DNA of 64,000 nt from Pestalotiopsis fici W106-1. Its lineage: Eukaryota; Ascomycota; Sordariomycetes; Amphisphaeriales; Sporocadaceae. This document shows, piece after piece, positions 9,702 through 20,543 of this stretch; within the stretch, counting starts at the first letter, position 1; each line of letters opens with the position of its first letter. The stretch is from contig NW_006917095.1 in the NCBI RefSeq assembly GCF_000516985.1, forward strand, positions 2,237,077 through 2,301,076, written 5' to 3'. Under the pieces are notes generated by a model that did not search any database, was not told where the DNA came from, and worked only from the letters and a program-made list of their open reading frames with translations. Made by a program: the position numbers and the translations under genes.

Positions 9702-10796
9702 CTACTCGATGGCTATCGGAAGACGCTTACCGAAATGAGGGCCCCCCAAAAGGCCTGAATGAGCAGTCGGCCGTGCGCCAGAACTGGAACTCGTCTGCGA
9801 CGGCGCAGTGCCCGAATCATATCCTCCATTTCTGCCGGTCGCGCCGATACGCTCGACCAGTTTGTCGCCGAGCGCCTCGATGCTCTGGGCAAAGTCATCG
9901 TAGCTCTGCGCTGCCCAGTCGGCCCCGTCGGCGCCCGGCACGGCGTCGGATCCCGTAAAGGCAATAAACAAGACGTCGTTGTCGTCGTGGCCGCTGTTGC
10001 CGTTCATGTCGTCGCCAAAGCACGCGGTGGCCAGAGAAATCGACGCCTCGCCAACCAAGGCCAGGTCCCCGTCATCGCCGTTCTCGTCGCCCCAGATACC
10101 ATATATCTGAGAGTCATTGGTGAAAAATCAGCACTTGCTATCGGAAGGTATTAGTGCATGTTGTATGTGAGTAACTCACCAATTTATCACTGCATACCAC
10201 CGCCATCAGGCTCAATGGCTCGATCCCATGGCTCTGAGGGTCAAAGTTGGTGTATCCAGATTTGGTGCCGACGTTTCCAAATACAACATACGGATGAACA
10301 TATGGATTGAGATCATTAATCCCCCTTTCATAGCCCGCAACGATTTCCTGAAACGAAGTCTGCGATTGCGTGTCGGCCGAGTATCCACAGCGCCCGTCGT
10401 TACCGGGACCGTGTTGCTTGCCATCGCAATCAATGTCCATGTTTGTAAACTGGCCGTTGGTGCCTTGGATATAAATGATGCCATCCATGTCGAGATGGTC
10501 GCCGCAGTATGTCCATGCTGCGGTGTTTATTTACGTTAGAGTTGCCAGGGAAATGGTTGTGCTCGTCCCCTCGTCTTACATATTGCCAATAGAGAAGAAT
10601 ACTTACAATTGGCCCCATCGCTGGTGCTATAGAAGCCCGAGGCAAGACTGTCGCTGCACTTTCCTGTCGACTTGATCTCATCATAGAGGCTCTTGACGTT
10701 ACTGGGAACGTCTCGAGCGAGTGTCGTCCAGGCCAGCAGGCTAGATATGAGCAGGGCTAGCTTGATCATGATGAAGCGGCGTGTGTAGGACGCCAT
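9702..10796 (-). CDS. Secreted GH75 endo-chitosanase
   Basis: Three exons, 10796..10607, 10517..10180 and 10106..9702, encode 310 residues. Both introns are GT-AG with clear branch sites. The N-terminus has a hydrophobic signal peptide, with IKLALLISSLLAWTTLA followed by RDVPSNV. The mature part matches fungal family GH75, including YCGDHLD, MDIDCDG, VHPYVVFGN and IYGIWGDENGDDGD. The acidic pair Asp183 and Glu196, 13 residues apart, corresponds to the catalytic pair of the Fusarium enzyme. The enzyme hydrolyses beta-1,4-glucosamine links of chitosan outside the cell. A second in-frame ATG at 10769 would give a shorter and equally good signal peptide. The last 50 or so residues after the domain are Ser/Gly-rich, and a possible GTAAGC donor lies at 9731, so the 3' end is less certain. 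Confidence 0.9.
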
Positions 10797-11851
10797 AAAG
10801 TGTACCGCTTAAGCAGTGAAACGGTATAAAATTTCAGATTAGAAGCATTAAATATCCCCATAGTATTGATATTGGCAAGGCAGTGCTGGAAGGGGCCGTT
10901 AATCACGAACAGAGAAATATACAGAGTAGCAACTCGCTATTATGGACGGCACATAATGCTGAGAGAATAACTCATAGTACTACCACAACCAGAGAATTCG
11001 GGACGAATTTAGATTGATATTATATCAAGGGTCGTGAAAGTTTTGTTATGAGAACATTGTGGACGAAGTTGTTCATTTAGCCGCTGCGATTATTGTGAGA
11101 GCTAAAGAAACCGCGGATTTCCAAGTCTTTTAATCCGTAAAGGCTCTTTCATGATCTGAGCTCAGCTCTACGGGGCGGTCTGACTGTCGGCCGCTGCGTT
11201 CCTATTGGATGTTCCACCATTTCGCTGGGCGACGAATACGAAGCTGACTGTTGCCAAGGAGCCAGGCCACTTGCGATGCCGTGTGACCCTGCCAAAATTG
11301 CGTGTGGCCTTCGTTGCTAGAAACATCTAGTCAAATCAGTGGCATTCTTGCTCGCTCTCGGGACTCGGCAGCGACGGCTGAAATTCATCAACCCACCAGC
11401 CTCTGCAATGTCATGATAAAGCAGAGAATTCTTCATTGTGATAATGGACAACTGTTGGCATCGCTATGCCCTTTCACCCTTACAAGGGCAAGGCAACTTT
11501 CAAGATAGCCTCAGGACTTGGGCTCACGGAGCGAGATGCACATTATAACGACATTATGTAGTACTTCTCAATTTAAAGTAAGGCGATATAACCCGGCAAA
11601 GTATCAAAACATTTTTATAGAAGGACCCGGCTTGGACGTCCCAGACATGGGTCCAAAGATGCCCTGAAATTGAATTACTACTTCCAGTCTTTCCGAGTCT
11701 TCAAATATAAAATATGGAATTCCTGCAAGCCAAAAGCCAAGGAGTGCTTGTTTTTAATTGTATACCTCATAGTATACCGCTAAATATACACACAAAACTT
11801 TTTTATTGATTGGTATAATGCCCAAAACGCCTGACCCACGCCACAAGTGGA
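10797..11851. other. Intergenic region between chitosanase and KRI1
   Basis: About 1.05 kb separates the start of the chitosanase gene from the 3' end of KRI1; both genes run leftward. It should hold the chitosanase promoter. No RNA gene, repeat or further coding sequence could be recognised. Confidence 0.4.
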
Positions 11852-13753
11852 TTATGCACTGGCCTTGCCACGTCCAGAGCGCTTCTTGCGCTTCTTGGAC
11901 TTGCCGTCAATAATATTCGACTCCTCGTCAGGAGCAGATTTTCCTTCATCGCCGCCCTGAGCACCTCCAAACACAAATGCCGGTCCTTCCCTTTCGGCAT
12001 CAGGTCCAAATGTATCCTTGCGCCATTGTCGTAGACGTGCCTTCTTGCCTAACCTCTTCTTATCCTTGGCCTTCTTGTCCGCTGGCCGGAAGTGTGCCAG
12101 CTTCTTCAGACCCACGTACTCATTCAGTGCCGCATCTGAGGGGGCCATGAGAATGTCCTTGGCTGTCAAGCCATACGACTCTGCCCAAGTGTCCCGGTAA
12201 GCAAACTTGGGACCTTCAGACTTGGAAGAGCTGGATCCAACGAGGGGATCATCAATATCCATCTTGGCATCAACCAGAGCCTCGATCTTGGACCGCTCTT
12301 TCCGTGCTTCCTTTTGACTCGCGAGCTTTTCTCGCTTCCGATCCTTGGTTGTCTTCTGGCGTTTCCGGGCCGGGCCATCCTCGTCCTCCCCATCTTCCTC
12401 GGCATCATCTGCCTCATCGGCTTCCTCCACGTCGGAAAGAGCAACATCTGGACGCTCGTCATCTTCGAAATCAGGCACGAGATCTTTGATATCAATATCA
12501 TCGTCCCATTTAGGTTTCTTGACCTTGTGCTTCTTCTGATCCTCGTCATCAGAGCCACCTTCGCCCTCGGCGTAGTACTCGTCACCGAATTTCTCGGCCA
12601 TCTCTTGCTCCCACTTGTCGTTGTCCCAAGCACCATCGAGCAGCTTCATCCATTCGTCCTCGTCGACCTTCTTGCCAGCGAAACCCGCAGCCTTCTTGAT
12701 CTGCTTGAGCTTGCTCTCAGCCTCCTCAATCTTGAGGTTGCGCAGACGATTTCGCTGTTCTCGGCGCTCCTGCTTTTCGGCCTCCTTTTGTTCGCGCTCT
12801 TCCTCACGCTTCTTCTTTCTGCCAGTCTTCTCCTCTCGGCGAACAGACTTGGCAGCAGCCACATCTCTGGCATAGGACTTGAGGACTTCGTTGCTCTTAC
12901 TTGGATCCTCAAAGCGTAGGTTGTAGGCAGCCTCCCAGTCATCAGCTTTGTCTTCTTCGTCCTCGTCGTCCGAGTCGAAAGCTTGCCAGTTGTTGTTCTC
13001 GGGTTCAATCCAGGCACGGGCGGCCATGAAGTTAGATAAGTAGAGCTGGGGATCCTTGTCGGCGTTGGCAACATCATTCGCGGTAAGGGGTTTGGCGGCC
13101 TTGCCCTTGGTAGCCTTGACCTTGGCAGCTCGGGAAGGGTGCATTCCATCTGCGAGTTCCGACTTGATGCGCTCTGCTTCGCCAGACTTGGGCTTCAAGA
13201 AGTCCTCATCCTCCTCTTCTTCCTTCTCTTCTCCATTAAGTTGTGCCTGAATTTCACCAAGAATCGAGTTCTTCAGGTTGCTCTGTTCCTGGGCATACGT
13301 GTTCGATGTCCCTTCCTCTTCATCTGCCCCGGTGTCTCCTGCTAGAATCCTCTCGCGATGGTAGTCGCGCAGTGTCACTGGCTTATCTTTTTTTTCTTTG
13401 GGCTGAGGCGCGGTAGCGCTGTCATCAATTGGTGAGTAGAAAGTTGTCTTCGGGTCGTAAATACGAGGGTCCTTCTTGCGGAGAGCCTCGAGAGTGGCGT
13501 TGAGTTGCGCATCGAGTTCTTCCGTAGCTAGGTAACCGTCCTCGTCTTCGGTTTCATCGTCAGAGGAATCATCGTCATCTTCGTCCCCGCCAGCCTGGCC
13601 TTTGCCAAATTTCTCCTCTAGTCTATGACGTTCTTCTCTCTTCTTGTTGTGTTCGAAGCGCTTGGCATATTCGTCGTTGATCTTGATCTGGGCGCCACCT
13701 TCGGATTCATCCTCGCTGTCGTCGAACAAGATCTTCTTGTCCTTGGGCGCCAT
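11852..13753 (-). CDS. KRI1: Ribosome biogenesis protein Kri1
   Basis: Single exon of 633 codons. The N-terminus MAPKDKKILFDDSEDES leads into alternating acidic and charged helical stretches. The central KRI1 block includes YLSNFMAARAWIEPENN and a long Lys/Glu/Arg coiled region. The C-terminal KRI1 block runs from YRDTWAESYGLTAKDIL to ADKKAKDKKRLGKKARLRQW. The last residues (KSKKRKKRSGRGKASA) look like a nucleolar localisation signal. Kri1 works in the nucleolus with Krr1 in 40S subunit assembly. Its length is close to the 591 residues of the yeast protein. It is divergent from the Rab gene across 625 bp. Confidence 0.95.
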   Translation of the reverse strand: MAPKDKKILFDDSEDESEGGAQIKINDEYAKRFEHNKKREERHRLEEKFGKGQAGGDEDDDDSSDDETEDEDGYLATEELDAQLNATLEALRKKDPRIYDPKTTFYSPIDDSATAPQPKEKKDKPVTLRDYHRERILAGDTGADEEEGTSNTYAQEQSNLKNSILGEIQAQLNGEEKEEEEDEDFLKPKSGEAERIKSELADGMHPSRAAKVKATKGKAAKPLTANDVANADKDPQLYLSNFMAARAWIEPENNNWQAFDSDDEDEEDKADDWEAAYNLRFEDPSKSNEVLKSYARDVAAAKSVRREEKTGRKKKREEEREQKEAEKQERREQRNRLRNLKIEEAESKLKQIKKAAGFAGKKVDEDEWMKLLDGAWDNDKWEQEMAEKFGDEYYAEGEGGSDDEDQKKHKVKKPKWDDDIDIKDLVPDFEDDERPDVALSDVEEADEADDAEEDGEDEDGPARKRQKTTKDRKREKLASQKEARKERSKIEALVDAKMDIDDPLVGSSSSKSEGPKFAYRDTWAESYGLTAKDILMAPSDAALNEYVGLKKLAHFRPADKKAKDKKRLGKKARLRQWRKDTFGPDAEREGPAFVFGGAQGGDEGKSAPDEESNIIDGKSKKRKKRSGRGKASA

Positions 13754-14378
13754 GATGGGCGTTGGGCCGCCAACAATAGAGGTAAATGTGGTATTGATAT
13801 TCCAGTAAAGTAGACAGGTTTGTCGCAGTCTAGTGAAGAGTCACAACACTGTACCCTTCTTGGTTCTTGAGAGGACGTGGCACTTTGTTCAAAAATGCAC
13901 AAGGTGGTTTCCTTTGCGATCAGCACAGCTCAAGACGCTGTACAAACTCTAGTCTAGCTTTGGAACTTTTTTTTTTACTGCCACCGGTGGGGCTATCTGA
14001 TACCTAAGGTGGCTCTTGCCAACAAAGGCTGGGCGGTGAGAACACGGTGCCAAGATGTTCCGCCACTGTCCCGCACTAGAGCCAAACTGGGAGCTAGTGC
14101 CGATTCGTCGTTGCACTGCCCAAAGGTGCCGTCCGCCACGGTCCCGTGCTGTCCGTGGCAAGCGCCTGTCTGGTGGGTATCAGTTGGCCGGCCGCCTCTT
14201 TCGCAGCGTCGTCATGCTACTGAAGCTCACAATCTCTCTGCCTACCACTCACTACGTACATCCACTCTATACCCCGGGGCATCAACTCGACATTTAATCT
14301 GCGTCGCAAGCGTATGCCACAGCTTCCCTACTAGAAACCTCTCGATAACAGATTTACTACAATCAAAATCGCAAGACC
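13754..14378. promoter_or_regulatory. Divergent promoter KRI1/Rab GTPase
   Basis: This 625-bp spacer lies between divergent start codons. It contains a short poly(T) tract near 13,970 and no recognisable gene. The core promoters could not be placed by TATA motifs. Confidence 0.4.
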
Positions 14379-15187
14379 ATGGCCGAAGCTCCAAAGCCGA
14401 GTAGCAGCGTCAAGCTGGTTCTTCTGGGAGAGGCAGCCGTTGGAAAGGTTTGTACATTTCAATACATCAAGGCAGCCAGGCGGCCATTTGTATGCTGACC
14501 ACAAGTAATGTAGTCGTCTCTTGTATTGCGCTTCGTCAACAATGATTTTCAGGAAAACAAGGAGCCCACAATCGGAGGTCAGTCCATCGCTCAGTCACCG
14601 TCCTCACGAAAATGTTAGTTGGACTAACGCGCAAGCCATTTGCAGCCGCATTCTTGACACAAAAATGCAACCTTCCCACGCGGACGATCAAGTTTGAAAT
14701 TTGGGATACAGCAGGACAGGAGCGCTTCGCCTCGCTAGCTCCCATGTATTACCGCAACGCACAAGCTGCTCTTGTTGTCTACGATCTTACCAAGCCTACT
14801 TCGCTCGTCAAGGCCAAGCACTGGGTCGCCGAGCTACAGCGACAAGCCTCGCCTGGTATTGTCATCGCACTCGTTGGAAACAAGCTCGATTTGACGAGCG
14901 AAAGCGCCGATGCAGAGAGTGAGGAGTCTGGTGATGCCAGAAAAGTGTCAACAGAAGAGGCTCAGACATATGCCGAGGAGGAAAACCTGCTGTTCTTCGA
15001 AACGAGTGCCAAGACTGGACACAATGTGTCAGAGGTCTTCACAGCCATTGCAAACGCCATTCCAGAGACTTCTTTGAAGAGCACAAGAGGACCAGGAGCA
15101 GCGAATGCTGTAAGCCGAGGTGGCGAGGAGCAAAGAGTGAATCTCAATGGCCCAAGAGAAGCCGTCAAGGAAGGTTGCGCATGTTAG
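14379..15187 (+). CDS. VPS21: Rab5/Vps21-type GTPase
   Basis: Three exons, 14379..14447, 14514..14577 and 14646..15187, encode 224 residues. The introns interrupt the P-loop (GEAAVGK before SSLVLRF) and the switch-1 region (EPTIG before AAFLTQ), which are common Rab intron positions. The G motifs are complete: GEAAVGKS, a threonine in EPTIGAAF, WDTAGQE, NKLD and ETSAK. The C-terminus GCAC is a double-cysteine prenylation signal of the CXC type. IGAAFLTQ and [15 protein letters not shown] place it in the Rab5/Ypt51 group, which controls fusion and tethering at early endosomes. A Ser/Glu-rich insert of about ten residues after NKLDLTSE is longer than in yeast Vps21. Assignment to Vps21 rather than Ypt52 or Ypt53 rests on general resemblance. 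Confidence 0.9.
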
Positions 15188-16518
15188 TGGAAGGCAGCGG
15201 GCGCATTTTGTTTTCCGAGGACACAGTTGATGTCGGGAGTAGTAATATTTTCACAAGGGCCATATGTATTCATGTCTGAGAAGCCCCAAGATATTCTAGT
15301 AGTAGAGGAAAGATGCAGGTGCTATGGTGTCACAAAATTCTCCTCCGGGTCGGGGTCATACTGAGAGTACCTGATAAATTTATTAAGAATTACAAACATG
15401 GTAGCAACTTGCGCAAGTCGCTATATGCATTGATATACACCAGTGAAGTGACGATGCCGCTGATATGACCGAACTTTTGGCCAATACCGGATTATATGCT
15501 TATCTGTCTGATAGCTAGGAGTCCCTGGAAGTATAGATGATGTCGTATTGGTAAAGCAACCATCACATATCAAGTTTGAGTAAATTCTTTTGGCCCGGAT
15601 CCAAGGTGGGTTAGGATTTGTTTCAGGTGAGAAGAATGACCTTGAACTGCAGGAAGGTCAAGATGTGTGCGAGTTACATCTTACAATGTCAAGCAAGGAA
15701 TGCATAGGCTGGGATGCTCGCGGCTCAAGCCTGAGGATGATACAAGCTCGATTCGATTTACCCCAAGTCGCTAATTGTATAAGAAGATCTTGGAGCTCTG
15801 CACTACTAGATGTGCTTTATAAGGTTGTTGGTGCTCCAAGACAAGGGGCAACCAATGTCTCGCTCAAGTCGTGGCTTGGAAGGCTATCAGGTACAGAGTA
15901 TGTAGAGCAAGAAAAAGAACTCCACCGTTGCTCATCAACGGCTCAGGGGTAAAAGAAGCGTGACAGGTATCTGTAATCTGCAGATCGCGACAGCACAGCA
16001 GTTTTGCTTCTAGCTGAGGAGTAAAGTGTAAGGTACCTGAGAGCTGCCCAGGCTGTCCCGACAAGGCCGCCCCAAGATGTGGTCCCTGTTGCCAATCCAG
16101 CCCACTGAACGTCCACTGAATGGCTCTGCACTGGAGCGATTTGGGTTGACTGCCCCACCTAAACAGCGCCGAGTCCCGTAACCCCATTAGCGACATTTAG
16201 ATTGAGGTCAATTGCTTCTGGGGTACATCGCAAAAGAGACAGCTTTACAATTCTTGAGTGATTGACAAAGGGAACGCAGAGAACAGTTTCTCTCCCAACG
16301 CTGCTCCCTCCCCATTCGCTTTCCAGCCAGCCCGGGACGGACCGACGACGACGACACTGGGATAAACGTGGCATAACCAAAGCACCGAGTTGCATTGAGC
16401 TGTGCCGGACGGCCATGACAGAATACTCCCTTCGCTCAGCATTGCATGTCGAGATCCGCTAGCTGAGGCCGCCCGCCTCTATGATACCCCGTTCTGCCGA
16501 CTGTGACGACAATTCGCT
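15188..16518. other. Intergenic region between Rab GTPase and PIK1
   Basis: About 1.3 kb separates two rightward genes. Open frames here are short and show no family features. Apart from the presumed PIK1 promoter, nothing specific is recognised. Confidence 0.4.
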
Positions 16519-19500
16519 ATGTCGTGGGACTTGCTGCAGAGGTTCCTCGAGAGTGATGTCTTCAACCAGAACCCTTTCCTCTCGGTCTCGTATCTATCGT
16601 GAGTCTTGCTTCTCTCCAGATCTCCCTCCGTCTGTAGGCCCTGGACAGCCCCTGATCTAAAGCTGCCATAGACGATACGCGGACCACGTCGGCATCCACT
16701 ATGTGCTCTGCTCGAAACTCCGCCAGTTTCCGTACGAGGACATTGAGTTCTTCCTGCCGCAGCTATGCCACCTCATATTGAGCATTGACAATGAATCCAT
16801 GGCATTGGAGGAGTTCTTGTTGGACCTGTGCGAGGAATCCGTCACCGCCGCTCTTTTGGTGAGCACTTCACGCGCCCTCAGAAACGCAGGACGTGCATGC
16901 TGATGAATATACAGACCTTTTGGCTGTTCCAAACATACCTTCACGATCTGGCATCCACGCCACAGGCACAAGCATTCAAGACATGTAGGAGGGTGTACAA
17001 CAAAGTCCAACACATTGTGTTTGGGCTGTCAGACTCGGCGCGTAGCGAGAAGATTAAAGAGAATATCCTTCCGGTGACAGTCCTAGCCAGCTTCGTTCTA
17101 GGAAGTATAGGCGTCCCACTGCTACCACAATGGGCCGGTCCATTGGCTGTTGCGCAGGCTCGAAGAGATACACCAACGGAAGGCGATGTCATATCCGAAG
17201 CGAGCCAGGCGGTGAAGATCACGAGGAGTCAGACTGTATCCCCGCAGACCACGAGATCCAAACGGCGCGACACGAATCGGGTGCCCAGCACACCCATCAC
17301 TTCTCAAGAGGCCAAGGTTTTGAAAGAGCAGCAGCAGCAGTCGCCAGAATCACCGCGTGTCACATTATCACGCCCGCCATCTTCCGGGTCCCCGAAAGCA
17401 GCAACCGAAAAGCCACGGAAACCCGACTTTATAGATAGTAAGATATTGGACGCACGGCTTAGTTCTTCGTCTCTTCCCTTACCAGATGTACGGTCCCCGA
17501 AGACAGGCACGCGCCCCGCCACGCCCATCTCTGCCGGACTACCTCGACCTGGCGAAAGCCTTTCGCGTCGCCACTCCCACCATATCAAGACCTTGATGAC
17601 TCAAGCGGAAATGAGCTCAGTGCAGAAGGGCAAGCTGCTACGACAAAATTACTTTCGCTGCCAAACAGCCTTTTTGACAGCACTGGAGGGTATATCGAAT
17701 CGTCTGGTGATTGTACCCAAGCAAGCACGTCTTAGTGCTTTGCGGGCTGAACTTGCGCTCATTACTAGAGACCTGCCAGCGGAAATCGATATTCCAATCA
17801 TCTGCCCGCCTACGTTGGTCGGGGGTTCTCCGTCCAAGAGTCGACACCATCGCATTGTAAGAGTGAATCCGGGCGAGAGCACAGTCCTAAACAGTGCGGA
17901 AAAGGTGCCATATCTGCTCATGGTAGAGATTCTTCGGGATGACTTCACGTTTGATCCGGAATCCCCCGACAACCAACGGCTTATTACCACGCTTCTGGTG
18001 GAACAAGGAAGCCGTAAACGGTTATTTGATTTGTCCGACGCCCCGCGAACATCAACCAGCGATCGGGCTCTCGATTCAAGCTCAGAAAAGGTGGACAGTG
18101 TTTTTGAGCCAAGCTCAGGCGACCTTGGTAGCTCGCCCATGGTCAAACCCATCGATGATGAAACTGCAAACAAGAAGAATGGCAAACTGCCGGCCAAACC
18201 TCACCGGGTACCAAGCGGCACGACAACACTCTCCAACTTGTCCGAGTTGACTCTGACAACCCCGCGAACGTCTGCGACTTCGACATCGAGGTCGAGTAGT
18301 CCGGGTGGGTTGAGACGAATGACCTTGACCAACCCAAGGAACAATTCCGTGGAGCAGCCAGATTTTGGAGCATTAGCAACGCATATGCGAACGGCTTCGC
18401 AGATGCTAGCGCAGTTGGAAGCTACGAGTGGTAAACGACCTAAGCACGAGGTTGCATCTATCAGAGCCAAGATCATTGCAAGCATGCAAAATCTGGAGGA
18501 GCAAAACTTTGATGTCAATGATGCCCAGGGGCCTACGTTTGATATGATTATTGCGCGCACAAGCGTTGCGAACGCAGCTGCCGAGGTTGCGGCGGATATT
18601 GAACAGGAGCTAGAACCCGGCTTGAATGAGAGCGCAGGTCAGGCTCGTATGGAGAATGATGCAATGACGGGTGGTGTCAGGCGGAAAGGAGACCGCGACG
18701 ATCCCAGCGCAGCAGTTTTTGGTGAAGCTTGGGAACAGAAGAAGGAGCGCATTCGAAAATCCTCGCCGTACGGGTGGATGAAGAATTGGGATCTAATCAG
18801 CGTAATTGTCAAGACAGGGGCAGACTTGAGACAAGAGGCTTTCGCATGCCAGCTGATCCAGGTCTGCGACAAGATTTGGATAGATGCAGGTGTACCAGTC
18901 TGGGTGAAACTCATGCGGATATTGGTCACTGGCGAGTCATCGGGTTTGATCGAGACCATCACGAATGGCGTGTCGCTTCACTCCTTGAAGAGGAGTTTGA
19001 CACTTGCGTCAATCGAGTCTGGACAAAACCCCAGACGTCGCATCGCCACTTTGAAAGATCACTTTGTCAAAACGTTTGGCGCTGTTGATAGCGAGCCATA
19101 TAAGGCCGCCGTGGACGCTTTCAAGCGCTCACTTGCCGCCTATAGCATGATCTCGTATATTCTCCAGCTCAAGGATCGACACAATGGCAATGTCCTTATC
19201 GACAATGAAGGGCACATCGTGCACATTGACTTTGGCTTCATGTTGTCCAATTCTCCCGGCTCAGTCGGGTTCGAAGCGGCGCCTTTTAAATTTACATACG
19301 AATATCTCGACGTGCTTGGAGGTGTAGGATCACCTGATTATGAGGATTTCAAGAAACTCTGCAAGCAGGCATTCCAAGGTAAGTGATTGCATAGCAGTCC
19401 AGATTTGCCAGTAGAGAAACTAACAAAGCGCAAAGCTCTACGACGATCTGCGGACAACATCATCGATCTCGTTAGCATGATGGGCCGTGATTCCAAGATG

Positions 19501-19735
19501 CCGTGCTTCGCTGTCGGAATCACCACGGTAACCGCAACCTTGAGACAACGTTTCCAGCTTCATCTCAGTGCCGAGGAGGCCGAGAATTTTGTCGAGACGG
19601 ATCTGGTTGCCAAGTCCTTGGGTAGTTACTACACACGACTGTAAGTCGGCTCGTACCAAGTCACCTTTCTGCGACAGCTATACTGACCTTGATAGTTATG
19701 ATACTTTCCAATACCGTACGCAGGGTATATACTAG
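16519..19735 (+). CDS. PIK1: Phosphatidylinositol 4-kinase Pik1
   Basis: Five exons, 16519..16598, 16672..16858, 16915..19378, 19436..19640 and 19696..19735, encode 991 residues. All four introns are GT-AG and preserve the frame. The first 90 residues (MSWDLLQRFLESDVFNQNPF onward) form the lipid kinase unique helical region. A long Ser/Thr/Pro-rich linker follows. The kinase domain occupies the last 300 or so residues, with GADLRQEAFACQLI, the catalytic loop DRHNGNVLID near residue 842 and HIDFGFMLSNSPG. The protein ends with LYDTFQYRTQGIY, the typical Pik1/PI4KIII-beta end. The enzyme makes PI4P at the Golgi and in the nucleus. It is normally bound by frequenin (Frq1) through the N-terminal region. 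Confidence 0.95.
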
Positions 19736-20543
19736 GCCCCAGCAAAACCTACAATAGCAAATCGGTCATATTACGTGGATCTGGTCTTGAAGAAGAGGGG
19801 AATGCATTGAAACAGAAACAAGCATCTGGGCGGCGTTGGAGGTAAAACAGACGTATATAGACTTGCGATGGCAGGTGCTGACATAGGATAGCCTCATTGG
19901 GAAGAGGGCAAGGTGCGCTCCGTGGCGAGTCAGTAGTGGTAGAAAGCCAAACAGCCATAGATCAGGGCTGCGCAAAATCTGTGGTGATATGGGAGGCACC
20001 GCTCCCCTCGGTCGTAGTGTGCCATATACATGCATGAAGAATATATGGGTTCTATCAACTACACAAGAACTTGTCTAGCCGCTTAGTCGCAATCTGCGTT
20101 TGGAGACCATTGACGCGCTCTCTCAATGAGAACATGTATGCTCTGGCAATGCTTGGGCAGCCGAAGTCAGACCATTTACAGTCATGATTGGTTGAGAGGG
20201 TAATTTATTTTGTCAGCAATACAGCGGAATGCACCCTTAACTCCAAGTCTCAGCTCCCAGTAAACCTTGTGAGAGGAGACTTAACATGACCCTTGAACCC
20301 AAAGTCATCGTGTGAGGCCGTCTAGTAACGTAGCCCTGATCATATCGTCTATATACCTAGTAGTACATTATTTCAATTCCCTCAATTGTCAAGTCCTGGT
20401 ATCATGCCCATCATTGTCTTCGAAACTCTATATTCGTCCGTGAATTTCACGCCCCGCCCGAGCCTAAATACACACAGTATGGTGTATCGTAAAATTATAC
20501 ACATGAGAGGAGAAAATTCATCAAGCAAACCCTGGCACATTCT
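19736..20543. other. Convergent intergenic region PIK1/Zn2Cys6
   Basis: About 0.8 kb lies between two converging genes, so it should contain both 3' untranslated regions. No further gene or repeat is seen. Confidence 0.4.
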
